From CBDDFN01 sp965227065 (GTDB lineage Bacteria; Pseudomonadota; Alphaproteobacteria; SPJN01), in assembly GCA_965227065.1 (NCBI GenBank), contig CBDDFN010000001.1:47152-111151 (forward strand): a DNA stretch of 64,000 nt. The letters run 5' to 3'. A model generated the notes under the pieces. It did not search any database and was not told the DNA's origin. It saw nothing but the letters and a program-made list of their open reading frames with translations. This document shows, in pieces, positions 9,277 to 17,174 of the stretch (positions within the stretch are counted from its first letter, which is position 1; every line of letters starts with the position of its first letter). Made by a program: the position numbers and the translations under genes.

Positions 9277-10581
9277 TCAAGCAGCGCCCGCCGCCCAGGC
9301 AGAGCCATGAGGAAATTCATGCTCCGCCACGCTTTGGGGCAGCATATCGACCGAATAGCCCGGTGCCAGCGGCGCGCGGTAGCGGCCCTGTTCAATCACC
9401 ACCGGATTGGCGAAATGATGATGCAGCGCGCCCGCATATTCAGCCACCCTGTCCTCCATCGTGCCGGACACACAAATATAATCGATCATCGACAGATGCT
9501 GGACATATTCACACAGACCGACCCCGCCTGCATGGGGACAGACCGGAACCCCGGCCTTGTCGGCGAGCAGCAGAACCGCGAGATTTTCATTCACCCCGGC
9601 CAGACGGCACGAATCGATCTGGCAGAAACCGAGCGCGCCGGCTTGCAGGAACTGTTTGAACATCACGCGGTTGTGGGCATGTTCGCCCGTCGCCAGTTTG
9701 ACCGGCGCGACCGCCTCGGCAATCGCCTTGTGGCCCAGCACATCATCGGGGCTGGTGGGCTCTTCCACCCAGTGAATGTCATAGGGCGCAATAGCCTTGA
9801 TGGCAGAAATCGCATCGGCAACATCCCACACCTGATTGGCGTCAACGCTCAAGCGCACATCGGGTCCGAGGATTTCGCGCACCAGCGCGCAGCGGCGCTT
9901 GTCTTCTTCAATATCGCGGCCAACCTTGATCTTGAAATGACGCCAGCCCTCGGCATAGGCCGCACGCAACTTGTCACCTATCGCCTCGTCGGAATAGCCG
10001 ATCCAGCCCGCTGCGGTCGTATAGGCGGGATAACCCTGGTCCAGAAGTTTGAGGATGCGATCCTGCCGGGTTGCGGCCTGCTGAGACAGCCGGTCCAGCG
10101 CCTCTTGCGGAGTGAGAAAATCGCTGATGTGGCGGAAATCAATCGCACCGACAAATTGTTCAGGGCTGAGATCGGCCACATAAGCCCACAAAGGCTTGCC
10201 TGCGCGTTTGGCAAGCGCGTCCCACACCGCATTGATCAGCGCAGCGGCGGCCAGATGGATCACGCCCTTTTCAGGTCCCAGCCAGCGGATCTGGCTGTCA
10301 TGCAGCAAAAGCCGCTGCACCAGCCCCAGATCAGCCTCAAACTCATCAAGGCTGCGCCCGGTCAAAAGCGGAGCCAGCGAATGGATCGCGGCCACGCATA
10401 ATTCATTGCCCCGCCCGATGGTGAAGGTCAGCCCATGGCCGATGGCCTTGCCGTCTGTGCCGATCAGGTCAGCATAGGCACAGGAATAGTCGGGATCGGG
10501 ATTCATTGCGTCCGAGCCGTCAAGCTGGCGCGATGTCGGAAAACGGATATCTTTCGCGTCGATCCGCGCGATGATGGTCAT
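9277..10581 (-). CDS. L-fuconate dehydratase (enolase superfamily)
   Basis: A 434-residue member of the mandelate racemase branch of the enolase superfamily. Catalytic parts can be read in order: the general base in HFKIKVGRDIEED (K-x-K), metal ligands in LSVDANQVW (Asp), HWVEEPTSPDD (Glu) and LATGEHAHNRVMFKQ (Glu plus His), and the second base region HAGGVGLCEYVQHL. Length and motifs match L-fuconate dehydratases such as the characterised Xanthomonas enzyme, which remove water from L-fuconate to give 2-keto-3-deoxy-L-fuconate. First gene of the minus-strand operon; its ATG faces the mutarotase gene across a 98 bp shared promoter region. Confidence 0.92.
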   Translation of the reverse strand: MTIIARIDAKDIRFPTSRQLDGSDAMNPDPDYSCAYADLIGTDGKAIGHGLTFTIGRGNELCVAAIHSLAPLLTGRSLDEFEADLGLVQRLLLHDSQIRWLGPEKGVIHLAAAALINAVWDALAKRAGKPLWAYVADLSPEQFVGAIDFRHISDFLTPQEALDRLSQQAATRQDRILKLLDQGYPAYTTAAGWIGYSDEAIGDKLRAAYAEGWRHFKIKVGRDIEEDKRRCALVREILGPDVRLSVDANQVWDVADAISAIKAIAPYDIHWVEEPTSPDDVLGHKAIAEAVAPVKLATGEHAHNRVMFKQFLQAGALGFCQIDSCRLAGVNENLAVLLLADKAGVPVCPHAGGVGLCEYVQHLSMIDYICVSGTMEDRVAEYAGALHHHFANPVVIEQGRYRAPLAPGYSVDMLPQSVAEHEFPHGSAWAAGAA

Positions 10582-10679
10582 GAAACGGCCCCCAAACCGG
10601 AATTTTTGGCACTCTATCGCCGGATGTGTTTATATACAATCCATTTGTTCATATACAGATAATAACAGGGGAGAGCAGA
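10582..10679. promoter_or_regulatory. Divergent fucose promoter with 11-bp direct repeat operator candidate
   Basis: Between the dehydratase and mutarotase starts, GTTTATATACA (10628-10638) and GTTCATATACA (10647-10657) repeat in the same direction with a 19 bp period (10 of 11 identical). The surrounding bases are AT-rich, unlike the neighbourhood. The position fits an operator controlling both directions, most simply bound by the IclR-type regulator encoded at 11006-11767. Protein assignment is inference. Confidence 0.5.
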
Positions 10680-11009
10680 ATGCAGCGCAAAGCCATGGTG
10701 ATCCGCATCAGGCCCGAGAAGATCGCCGAATATAAAGCCCTGCACGCCGAAGCCTGGCCCGCCGTGCTGGCCAAGATCGCGGAATGCAACATTCGCAACT
10801 ATTCGATTTTTCTGCGCGAGCCCGAAAATCTGCTGTTCGGTCTATTTGAATATCACGGCACCGATTATGACGCCGACATGCAGAAAATGGCCGATGATCC
10901 GGCGACGCAACGCTGGTGGGCGCTCACCGATCCGTGCCAGGAAGCGCTGTCATCCTGCGGTGACGGCGAATGGTGGGCTGATATGGAAGAGGTCTTCCAC
11001 TGCGACTAG
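10680..11009 (+). CDS. L-rhamnose/L-fucose mutarotase family protein (RhaM-like)
   Basis: A 109-residue small alpha/beta-barrel protein from MQRKAMVIRIRPEKIAEYKALH, with the family's Y-K-x-L-H-x-x-x-W-P pattern and the WWxxTDPCQ and WWADMEEVFH endings. RhaM/FucM proteins interconvert the alpha and beta anomers of 6-deoxy sugars, so this would feed the right anomer of L-fucose to the dehydrogenase. The start is set by GGGGAG nine bases upstream; a longer in-frame ATG would overlap the operator repeats. Transcribed divergently from the rest of the pathway. Confidence 0.88.
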   Translation: MQRKAMVIRIRPEKIAEYKALHAEAWPAVLAKIAECNIRNYSIFLREPENLLFGLFEYHGTDYDADMQKMADDPATQRWWALTDPCQEALSSCGDGEWWADMEEVFHCD

Positions 11010-11767
11010 CGCGCGCGCAAGCTCCGCGAAATTTCCTCCGCTGCAGCGCGCACCGATTTCAACGCCTGTTCGGGCTTGAGGGCCTGACGCCGGCTCAACA
11101 CAAAAGGCATCATCAGACAGGCGGCCGGACGCTCGGCATGGGCGCCGTAAACCGGCGCACCAATATCGGTAATGCCCTCAATGATCGGTGATGGCTTGAG
11201 CACAAAGCCTGCCTTGCCGACCTTCACCGCCTCCTTCTCAAAGGACGCAAGCGCGGCCGGTTTGGCATCAGCTTCAGACAGAACCGCGCGGATGCGGCCC
11301 TGCTCCACCTCATCAGAAGCCCCGAAAAAGACCAGCCCGGACGCGGACTGGATCAAGGCACGGCGGTGGCCAACCCGAACGGCAAAGCCAAGATCGCCAG
11401 GGCTTTCAACGCGGGCCACGACAACAATTTCATCGCCGCTCAACACCGCCAGATGGGTGGATTGCAACAGCTCATCAGCCAGCCGGTTCATAACCGGGAG
11501 CGCAGCCTCATGCAGATTAGCCGCCGGCGCAGACTTCATCGCCAGCTCAAACAGACCATGCGACAGGCGGAACCGTTCGGTCCCTTCGGCCCGCTCCACA
11601 TAACCGCGCCGCTCCAGCGCCAGCGTCATGCGGTAAATTTCATTGCGCGACCGGCCGAGCGCCCGGGCAATATCGGACATGGAATGGGCTTCGTGGACTT
11701 CGGCAAGATATTCAAGAATATCAAGTCCCTTATCGAGCGCAGGCGCGCGGTACGGCGTATCGGCCAT
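11006..11767 (-). CDS. IclR family transcriptional regulator
   Basis: About 253 residues from MADTPYRAPALDKGLDIL. The N-terminal winged helix-turn-helix has SMSDIARALGRSRNEIYRMTLALERRGYVER, and the C-terminal half is the IclR effector-binding domain (LAVLSGDEIVVVARVESPG ... KVGKAGFVLKPSPIIEGITDIGAPVYG). It converges on the mutarotase gene with a 4 bp overlap. Sitting at the end of the fucose cluster, it is the obvious candidate regulator, sensing fucose or a pathway intermediate such as the keto-deoxy acid. An earlier in-frame start exists 12 codons upstream but has no family similarity. Confidence 0.88.
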   Translation of the reverse strand: MADTPYRAPALDKGLDILEYLAEVHEAHSMSDIARALGRSRNEIYRMTLALERRGYVERAEGTERFRLSHGLFELAMKSAPAANLHEAALPVMNRLADELLQSTHLAVLSGDEIVVVARVESPGDLGFAVRVGHRRALIQSASGLVFFGASDEVEQGRIRAVLSEADAKPAALASFEKEAVKVGKAGFVLKPSPIIEGITDIGAPVYGAHAERPAACLMMPFVLSRRQALKPEQALKSVRAAAEEISRSLRAR

Positions 11768-11838
11768 GGAAGGCTTTCGTTCAAATATGAAACAGATCGC
11801 CAACCATAGGTGATTTCACAATGCCGTACCAGCCCCTT

Positions 11839-12177
11839 CTAATGGCTGATCTGCCATGGCCGCGCGGTCGGGAAACTTTTCGACCCGTCAGGCCGGTGCA
11901 GCGTCCGCGATTGCTTGGCTGTCTTTTTCGATCCGCAGCCGCAGCCTGGCCTATGGACATGATCCTTGGACCGCTTGGGTTCATGCTGAGCCTTTTCATT
12001 GGTGGCAAACGCTGTCCGCGTGCTTGCCTCCATGCCCGCAATGGAGGGCATATGGAAGAAGGCTCGCGGCGATGCCGTCCCGCATGCGGGACATTCATGC
12101 GGCTGATCATATTGCGCCATGGAACATGATGCGGAGAACGGACCGCAGGATGGACACTCATAATCATAGTTCGGCAT
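11839..12177 (-). CDS. fmdB: FmdB family zinc-ribbon protein
   Basis: 112 residues starting MPNYDYECPSCGPF, with GAGGAAG just upstream. Two C-x2-C pairs (CPSCG and CPACG) form the FmdB/CxxC zinc ribbon. A third Cys-containing stretch, HRPGCGCGSKK, lies in the basic C-terminal part. FmdB was first described as a putative regulator beside the formamidase of Methylophilus; the biochemical role is still poorly defined. It lies 34 bp downstream of fmdA and is surely in the same transcript. Confidence 0.8.
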   Translation of the reverse strand: MPNYDYECPSCGPFSASCSMAQYDQPHECPACGTASPRAFFHMPSIAGMEASTRTAFATNEKAQHEPKRSKDHVHRPGCGCGSKKTAKQSRTLHRPDGSKSFPTARPWQISH

Positions 12178-12211
12178 CGCTCGCTTCCTCTGCTCTGCTG
12201 TTATCGGGGGC

Positions 12212-13444
12212 TCAAAGATCGGGGGCCAAAGGCACGTCGATGGAGCCATCGAGATATTTGGTCGGACCATCGGCACCCGGCATCAGGTCAAACTCAAACA
12301 CATCGGTCGGCAACCACAATGTGGCGCACGCATTGGGAATATCGACCACGCCCGATATGTGGCCCTGACATGGCGCGGTGCCCAGAATGGCGTAGGCTTG
12401 CGCGCCGGTGTAACCGAACTTTTTAAGATATTCGATCGCGTTCAGGCACGCCTGACGGTAGGCGATATGAACATCCAGATAATGCTGGGTGCCCGCCTCA
12501 TCGACCGAAATGCCTTCAAAGATCAGGAAGTCATCATATTTCGGTGTGATCGGTGATGGTTTGAAGATCGGGTTCTTGATGCCGTATTTCGACATGCCGT
12601 CCTTGATCAGCCCGACCTTGAGGTGGGTCCAGCCCGCCATCTCGATCGCACCGCAGAAGGTGATCTCGCCATCGCCCTGGCTGAAATGCAGATCACCCAT
12701 CGATAGCCCCGCGCCATCGACATAGACGGGGAAGTAGATTTTTGAACCGCGCGACAAATCCTTGATGTCACAGTTTCCGCCATGCTCCCGCGGGGGAACG
12801 GTGCGCGCCCCTTCGGCGGCGGCCTTGTCACGGTCCTCGCCTTTCAGCTGGCCCATATGGGCGGTCGGCCCGCCATCGGGAAGGGCTGCGAGTTCCGGCA
12901 CGCGGTCAGGATCGGTGGCGACCAATGCCGCCTCACGCGCGTTCCACATGTCCAGCATCTTCTTGTCGGGCAGACAGCCGATCAGACCCGGATGGATCAG
13001 CCCGGCATAGCGCACGCCCGGTACATGGCGGGACTTGGTGAACATGCCCTCAAAATCCCAGATCGACTTTTGCGCCTCAGGGAAATGTTCGGTCAGGAAA
13101 CCACCGCCATTTTGCTTGGAGAAAAAGCCGTTAAAGCCCCATTGCGAATCCGGCAGCGCGCCAATGTCGAGAATATCAACGACCAGCAGGTCACCCGGCT
13201 CGGCCCCCTTGACGCCAACCGGACCCGACAGGAAGTGCACCTGGGGCAGCTCAACATCACGCACGTCCGCGGCGTCATCATCATTTTTGATCTGCCCGCC
13301 GGTCCAGTCGAACGTCTCAAGAATGAAATCATCGCCCGGCTCAACCCACACCGCCATAGGAATGTCAGGGTGCCAGCGATTGTGGATCTTCTCATTGTTG
13401 TAAGGGGAGTCGTTCAAATCCACCTTGATGAGTGTGTCAGTCAT
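12212..13444 (-). CDS. fmdA: Formamidase (FmdA/AmdA acetamidase family)
   Basis: A 410-residue amidohydrolase of the FmdA_AmdA family. It starts MTDTLIKVDLNDSP with a strong AGGAGGA site, and contains HNRWHPDIP, the ETFDWTGGQIKNDDDA segment and HFSQGDGEITFCGAIEMAG, all typical of formamidases. The usual C-terminal region (CNAIEYLKKFGYTGAQAYAILGTAPCQGHISGVVDIPNACATLWLP) is complete. The enzyme releases ammonia from formamide and sometimes short amides. It lies 30 bp after urtE1, so substrate import and hydrolysis are probably expressed together. Confidence 0.93.
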   Translation of the reverse strand: MTDTLIKVDLNDSPYNNEKIHNRWHPDIPMAVWVEPGDDFILETFDWTGGQIKNDDDAADVRDVELPQVHFLSGPVGVKGAEPGDLLVVDILDIGALPDSQWGFNGFFSKQNGGGFLTEHFPEAQKSIWDFEGMFTKSRHVPGVRYAGLIHPGLIGCLPDKKMLDMWNAREAALVATDPDRVPELAALPDGGPTAHMGQLKGEDRDKAAAEGARTVPPREHGGNCDIKDLSRGSKIYFPVYVDGAGLSMGDLHFSQGDGEITFCGAIEMAGWTHLKVGLIKDGMSKYGIKNPIFKPSPITPKYDDFLIFEGISVDEAGTQHYLDVHIAYRQACLNAIEYLKKFGYTGAQAYAILGTAPCQGHISGVVDIPNACATLWLPTDVFEFDLMPGADGPTKYLDGSIDVPLAPDL

Positions 13445-13474
13445 GGGGTCTTCCTCCTGTTTGACGGGTTTGGG

Positions 13475-14164
13475 CTACACGGACAGATACGCAGACACTT
13501 TGGCTTCATCGACTTGGGCGCGCGGCTCGTCATGAACAAGCTCGCCGTTCTCCAGCACCAGCACGCGGTCCGCGACATCAAGGGCGAAGGACAGGACCTG
13601 TTCGGACACAACAATCGACAGGCCGCGTTCATCGCGGATGCGTTTGAGCGTGCGCGCCATTTCACGAATGATGGAAGGCTGGATACCCTCGGTCGGCTCA
13701 TCGAGCAGCAAGACCTTGGGGCCGGTGGCAAGCGCCCGGGCAATCGCCAATTGCTGTTGCTGACCGCCCGACAGATTGCCGCCGCGCCGGTCCTTCATTT
13801 CCAGCAGCACCGGGAACAGCTCATAAATGTCGCCCGGCACTTTTGTTTCGCCGGTCAGCGTCAGGCCGGTCTCAATATTCTCTTTCACCGTCATGGTGGA
13901 AAAGATCATCCGGCCTTGCGGCACATAGGCGACGCCCTGGGCCACCCGCTCATAGCTCTTCAACTGGGTGATGTCGGTGCCATCGACGGTGGCGGACCCC
14001 TCAGCGGTCGGCACAATCCCCATCAGCGATTTCATGAGCGTGGTCTTGCCCATGCCATTGCGGCCCATAATGGCGACGATCTCGCCGGGCTGAACGGTAA
14101 AATTGAGGCCGTGCAGAACTTCGGACTGGCCGTAAGCGACATGATATTGGCTGACATCAAGCAT
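13475..14164 (-). CDS. urtE: ABC transporter ATP-binding protein, UrtE-type (cluster 1)
   Basis: 229 residues; a LivF/UrtE-like ATPase. Walker A is GRNGMGKTTL, the signature LSGGQQQQLAIARAL, Walker B KVLLLDEPTEGIQPS, and the H-loop position is occupied by EQ (VVSEQVL) as is usual in this subfamily. It energises uptake together with UrtD1 through the UrtB1/UrtC1 pore. Because the set lies directly upstream of the formamidase and UrtB1 lacks the urea-type extension, the true substrate may be a short amide rather than urea. The symbol follows the family, not a proven substrate. Confidence 0.87.
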   Translation of the reverse strand: MLDVSQYHVAYGQSEVLHGLNFTVQPGEIVAIMGRNGMGKTTLMKSLMGIVPTAEGSATVDGTDITQLKSYERVAQGVAYVPQGRMIFSTMTVKENIETGLTLTGETKVPGDIYELFPVLLEMKDRRGGNLSGGQQQQLAIARALATGPKVLLLDEPTEGIQPSIIREMARTLKRIRDERGLSIVVSEQVLSFALDVADRVLVLENGELVHDEPRAQVDEAKVSAYLSV

Positions 14165-14175
14165 GACAGGACCTC

Positions 14176-14922
14176 CTAGTGACCGAGATAGACTTCAACG
14201 ACCTTGGGGTCGGTCTTCACTTTTTCCATCGAGCCTTCCGACAGGATCTTGCCCTGGTGGAGCACGGTGACCCGGTGGGCGATGTCCTCGACAAACTTCA
14301 TGTCATGCTCGACCACCATGACCGAGCGGTCCTGAATGATCGTGTTGAGCAGTTCTGCGGTTTGCGCGCGTTCGGACACCGACATGCCCGCCACCGGCTC
14401 ATCGAGCATCAAAAGCTCAGGGTCCTGGATCAGCAGCATGCCGATTTCGAGCCATTGTTTCTGGCCATGGCTCAAAAGTGCGGCTTGCGTATCGAGCATG
14501 AGATCGAGAAACACCATCTCGGCAATCTCGCGCACCCGGTCGATCACTTCGGCGTCACGATGGAAGGTCAGCGCGCCGAAAACATTGCGGCCGCGCGGAA
14601 ATGAAATTTCGAGATTTTCAAAGACGGTGAGGTCTTCATAGATGGAGGGGTTCTGGAACTTCCGCCCCACCCCTTCGCGCACGATCTCATGCTCCTTCAT
14701 GGCGGTCAGTTCCTTGTTGCGGAACTTGATCGAGCCTTCTGTCGCCTTGGTCCGCCCGCAAATCAGGTCAAGCACCGTCGTCTTGCCCGCCCCGTTGGGA
14801 CCAATGATCACGTGGATTTCGTTTTCATCGACATAGAGGTTGAGATCATTGACCGCCTTGAAGCCGTCAAACGACACGGTGAGCTTCTCAATGGCCAAAA
14901 GGAAATCGGTTTCGTTGGACAT
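14176..14922 (-). CDS. urtD: ABC transporter ATP-binding protein, UrtD-type (cluster 1)
   Basis: 248 residues; LivG/UrtD-like. Walker A is GPNGAGKTTVLDLICG, the signature LSHGQKQWLEIGMLL (the SHGQ form is characteristic of UrtD), Walker B LLMLDEPVAGMS, and the H-loop VVEHDMKFVEDIA. The C-terminal EVYLGH is the common UrtD end. It lies 11 bp before urtE1 and 9 bp after urtC1. Cytoplasmic ATPase subunit of the putative amide importer. Confidence 0.88.
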   Translation of the reverse strand: MSNETDFLLAIEKLTVSFDGFKAVNDLNLYVDENEIHVIIGPNGAGKTTVLDLICGRTKATEGSIKFRNKELTAMKEHEIVREGVGRKFQNPSIYEDLTVFENLEISFPRGRNVFGALTFHRDAEVIDRVREIAEMVFLDLMLDTQAALLSHGQKQWLEIGMLLIQDPELLMLDEPVAGMSVSERAQTAELLNTIIQDRSVMVVEHDMKFVEDIAHRVTVLHQGKILSEGSMEKVKTDPKVVEVYLGH

Positions 14923-14931
14923 CAGACCCTC

Positions 14932-16077
14932 CTATTCCGCGGGCTTGGGATCAGCGTCGGCCCCAAGTCCCTTGGACCTGGCAAGCTTGGGCGCCGCCCC
15001 GATGAAGGAATTGATCTTGGGCGCGATATAGGTCGAATACAGACCCGCAAGCCCGTTGGGGAAGACAAGCACGACGGCAATGAACAGCCCGCCCAGGCCA
15101 AACAGCCACAGTTCAGGCGAGGTTTCTGAAAAGGTCGTCTTGGCCCAGTTCACCAGTAGCGTGCCGTAGACCGCGCCATAGATCGACAGCCGCCCGCCGA
15201 CCGCGCAGAAGATCACCATCTCAATCGAGGGTACGATGCCCACAAAGCTTGGTGACATGAAGCCGACCTGAAGGGTGAACATCGCCCCGCCCAGCGCAGA
15301 GAACACAGCCGCCGTGCAGAAGATGAAGATCTTGTAATTCGCGACGTCGTACCCGGAGAACCGCACACGGTCTTCCTTGTCGCGCAGGGCAACAAGGATG
15401 CGGCCAAGCTTGCTTTTGGTGATGGCGAGCGCTGCAATCAGCGCCACGATCAGCAAGCCGCCATTGAGATAATACAGAACATATTTCGCATCATCGGTGC
15501 GGATGTCCCAGCCCATCAGCGTGCGCAGATCGGTGATGCCGTTGACCCCGCCTGTATAGCCTTGCTGACCGATGATCAGAATGGTCAGGATGGCCGCCAC
15601 CGCCTGTGTGATGATGGCAAAGTAAACCCCGCCAACCCGGCGTTTGAACATGGCAACCCCGATCAGATAGGCAAAGGCGGCCGGCAGCACGAAGATTGCA
15701 ATCAAGGTAAGTTCAAAGCTGTAGAAGGGCTTCCAGAACCAGGGCAGTTCGGTCAATTGGTTCCAGTCCATAAAATCGGGAATGCCCGGCGTGGACTGGA
15801 TTTTGGTGGCTTCGGGCGTTGACGCCTCAAGCTTGAGGAACATCGCCATGCAATAACCGCCAAGCCCGAAAAACACGCCCTGGCCAAGGGAAAGAATGCC
15901 GCCCATGCCCCAGCACAGGACAAGACCGATGGCGACAAAGGCATAGGTGAGATATTTACCGAACAGGTTGAGCCGGAAGATTTCCATCGACAGCGGCATG
16001 ACGACGAAGATCAGGGCGGCGATCACCGCAAGGGCCAGAACGTCCTGGCGGCTGAACAAGGCTTTAACGCGATCCAT
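14932..16077 (-). CDS. urtC: ABC transporter permease, UrtC-type (cluster 1)
   Basis: 381 residues from the ATG giving MDRVKALFSRQDVLAL, which has GAGGGAG seven bases upstream; a GTG five codons earlier overlaps the urtB1 stop and is the alternative. A LivM-like inner-membrane protein with about 9-10 helices and the permease motifs LCWGMGGILSLGQGVFFGLGGY and GRILVALRDKEDRVRFSGYDV. It pairs with UrtB1 to form the transmembrane channel. Confidence 0.87.
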   Translation of the reverse strand: MDRVKALFSRQDVLALAVIAALIFVVMPLSMEIFRLNLFGKYLTYAFVAIGLVLCWGMGGILSLGQGVFFGLGGYCMAMFLKLEASTPEATKIQSTPGIPDFMDWNQLTELPWFWKPFYSFELTLIAIFVLPAAFAYLIGVAMFKRRVGGVYFAIITQAVAAILTILIIGQQGYTGGVNGITDLRTLMGWDIRTDDAKYVLYYLNGGLLIVALIAALAITKSKLGRILVALRDKEDRVRFSGYDVANYKIFIFCTAAVFSALGGAMFTLQVGFMSPSFVGIVPSIEMVIFCAVGGRLSIYGAVYGTLLVNWAKTTFSETSPELWLFGLGGLFIAVVLVFPNGLAGLYSTYIAPKINSFIGAAPKLARSKGLGADADPKPAE

Positions 16078-16088
16078 ACTAAACTCCC

Positions 16089-17015
16089 TCACCGGCGGAT
16101 CTTGAGTGAGAACAGACCCTCAGGCCGCAGCATCAAAATGCCCACCACGGTCAGAAGGGTCAGAACCTTGGCCATCGAACCCGACAGGAAGAATTCCATG
16201 GCGGACTGGGCCTGGCTGATCGAGAAGGCCGACGCGATGGTGCCAAGCAGGCTGGCGGCCCCGCCGAAGACGACGATCAGGAAGGTATCGACGATGTAGA
16301 GCTGCCCGGCGGTCGGGCCGGTTGAACCGATCATGGTAAAGGCACTGCCCGCGACCCCGGCAATGCCGCAGCCAATCGCAAAGGTCATGCGGTCGACGCG
16401 TTCGGTGTTGATGCCAACAGCCCCTGCCATCACCCGGTTTTGCACAACCGCGCGGGTCTTCTTGCCCAGCCGTGAGCGGAACATCAGAAAGTAAACGCCG
16501 ATAGCGATCAGGATGGTCAGCGCCATCACAAAAAGCCCGTTGATGGGAATTTCGATCAGATCGGTCAGCCCGATCGACCCCAGCATCCAGCTGGGCAAGG
16601 TCACGCCAACTTCGCGCGCGCCGAAGATCGAGCGATAGGCCTGCTGCAAAATCAAGCTCAAGCCCCAGGTGGCGAGCAGCGTATCGAGCGGCCGTTTGTA
16701 AAGATGCCGGATCAACGCCCATTCGACAAAGGCCCCCAAAGCGCCCGACGCAAAGAAGGCTAAAATCATGGCGACAAAAAAGTACATGCCGAACAGGCTC
16801 GGCATATAGGCTTCAACGAAGCTCGAACACAGATAGGTGACATAGGCGCCCAGGATCATGAACTCGCCATGGGCCATATTGATCACGCCCATCTGACCGA
16901 AGATGATCGCCAGTCCAAGCGCCATAAGGACAAAGACGGAAAAGAGAATGAGCCCGGCGAAGCCCTGCATTGCAAAAATCGATCCAAGTTCAGACCAGGT
17001 GTAATCGGCGAACAT
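16089..17015 (-). CDS. urtB: ABC transporter permease, UrtB-type, short form without N-terminal domain (cluster 1)
   Basis: 308 residues from MFADYTWSELGSIFAMQGFAG, chosen because GGAGG precedes this ATG; the longer in-frame start adds 24 unconserved residues. LivH-like permease with LAIIFGQMGVINMAHGEFMILGAYVTY and TRAVVQNRVMAGAVGINTERVDRMTFAIGCGIAG. Authentic urea UrtB proteins usually carry about 200 extra N-terminal residues, as the second copy in this window does; this one has none. That resembles the permeases of short-amide (Fmd-type) transporters and is my main reason to doubt urea as substrate. Confidence 0.86.
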   Translation of the reverse strand: MFADYTWSELGSIFAMQGFAGLILFSVFVLMALGLAIIFGQMGVINMAHGEFMILGAYVTYLCSSFVEAYMPSLFGMYFFVAMILAFFASGALGAFVEWALIRHLYKRPLDTLLATWGLSLILQQAYRSIFGAREVGVTLPSWMLGSIGLTDLIEIPINGLFVMALTILIAIGVYFLMFRSRLGKKTRAVVQNRVMAGAVGINTERVDRMTFAIGCGIAGVAGSAFTMIGSTGPTAGQLYIVDTFLIVVFGGAASLLGTIASAFSISQAQSAMEFFLSGSMAKVLTLLTVVGILMLRPEGLFSLKIRR

Positions 17016-17128
17016 TGTCGAACCTCCGTAAGAGAGTGAGCCAGCCGCGCACGGCGCATTCAGGGGGACAAAAATGGCGGGGGACACGAGTGCCTAGGGA
17101 GCGCTGAATGTGTCCCCCCGCCGGTTGC

Positions 17129-17157
17129 GTCAGACCCCGATTGCCGCGGGGCCTGAC
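17129..17157 (-). terminator. Stem-loop between urtA1 and urtB1
   Basis: GTCAGACCCCG (17129-17139) pairs with CGGGGCCTGAC (17147-17157) with one mismatch and a seven-base loop. It sits 17 bp after the urtA1 stop. There is no T-run in the minus-strand reading, so it probably attenuates transcription or protects the urtA1 mRNA, giving more binding protein than permease. A similar hairpin occupies the same place in the second urt cluster. Confidence 0.55.
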
Positions 17158-17174
17158 ACCATTGACGCGTGGAC

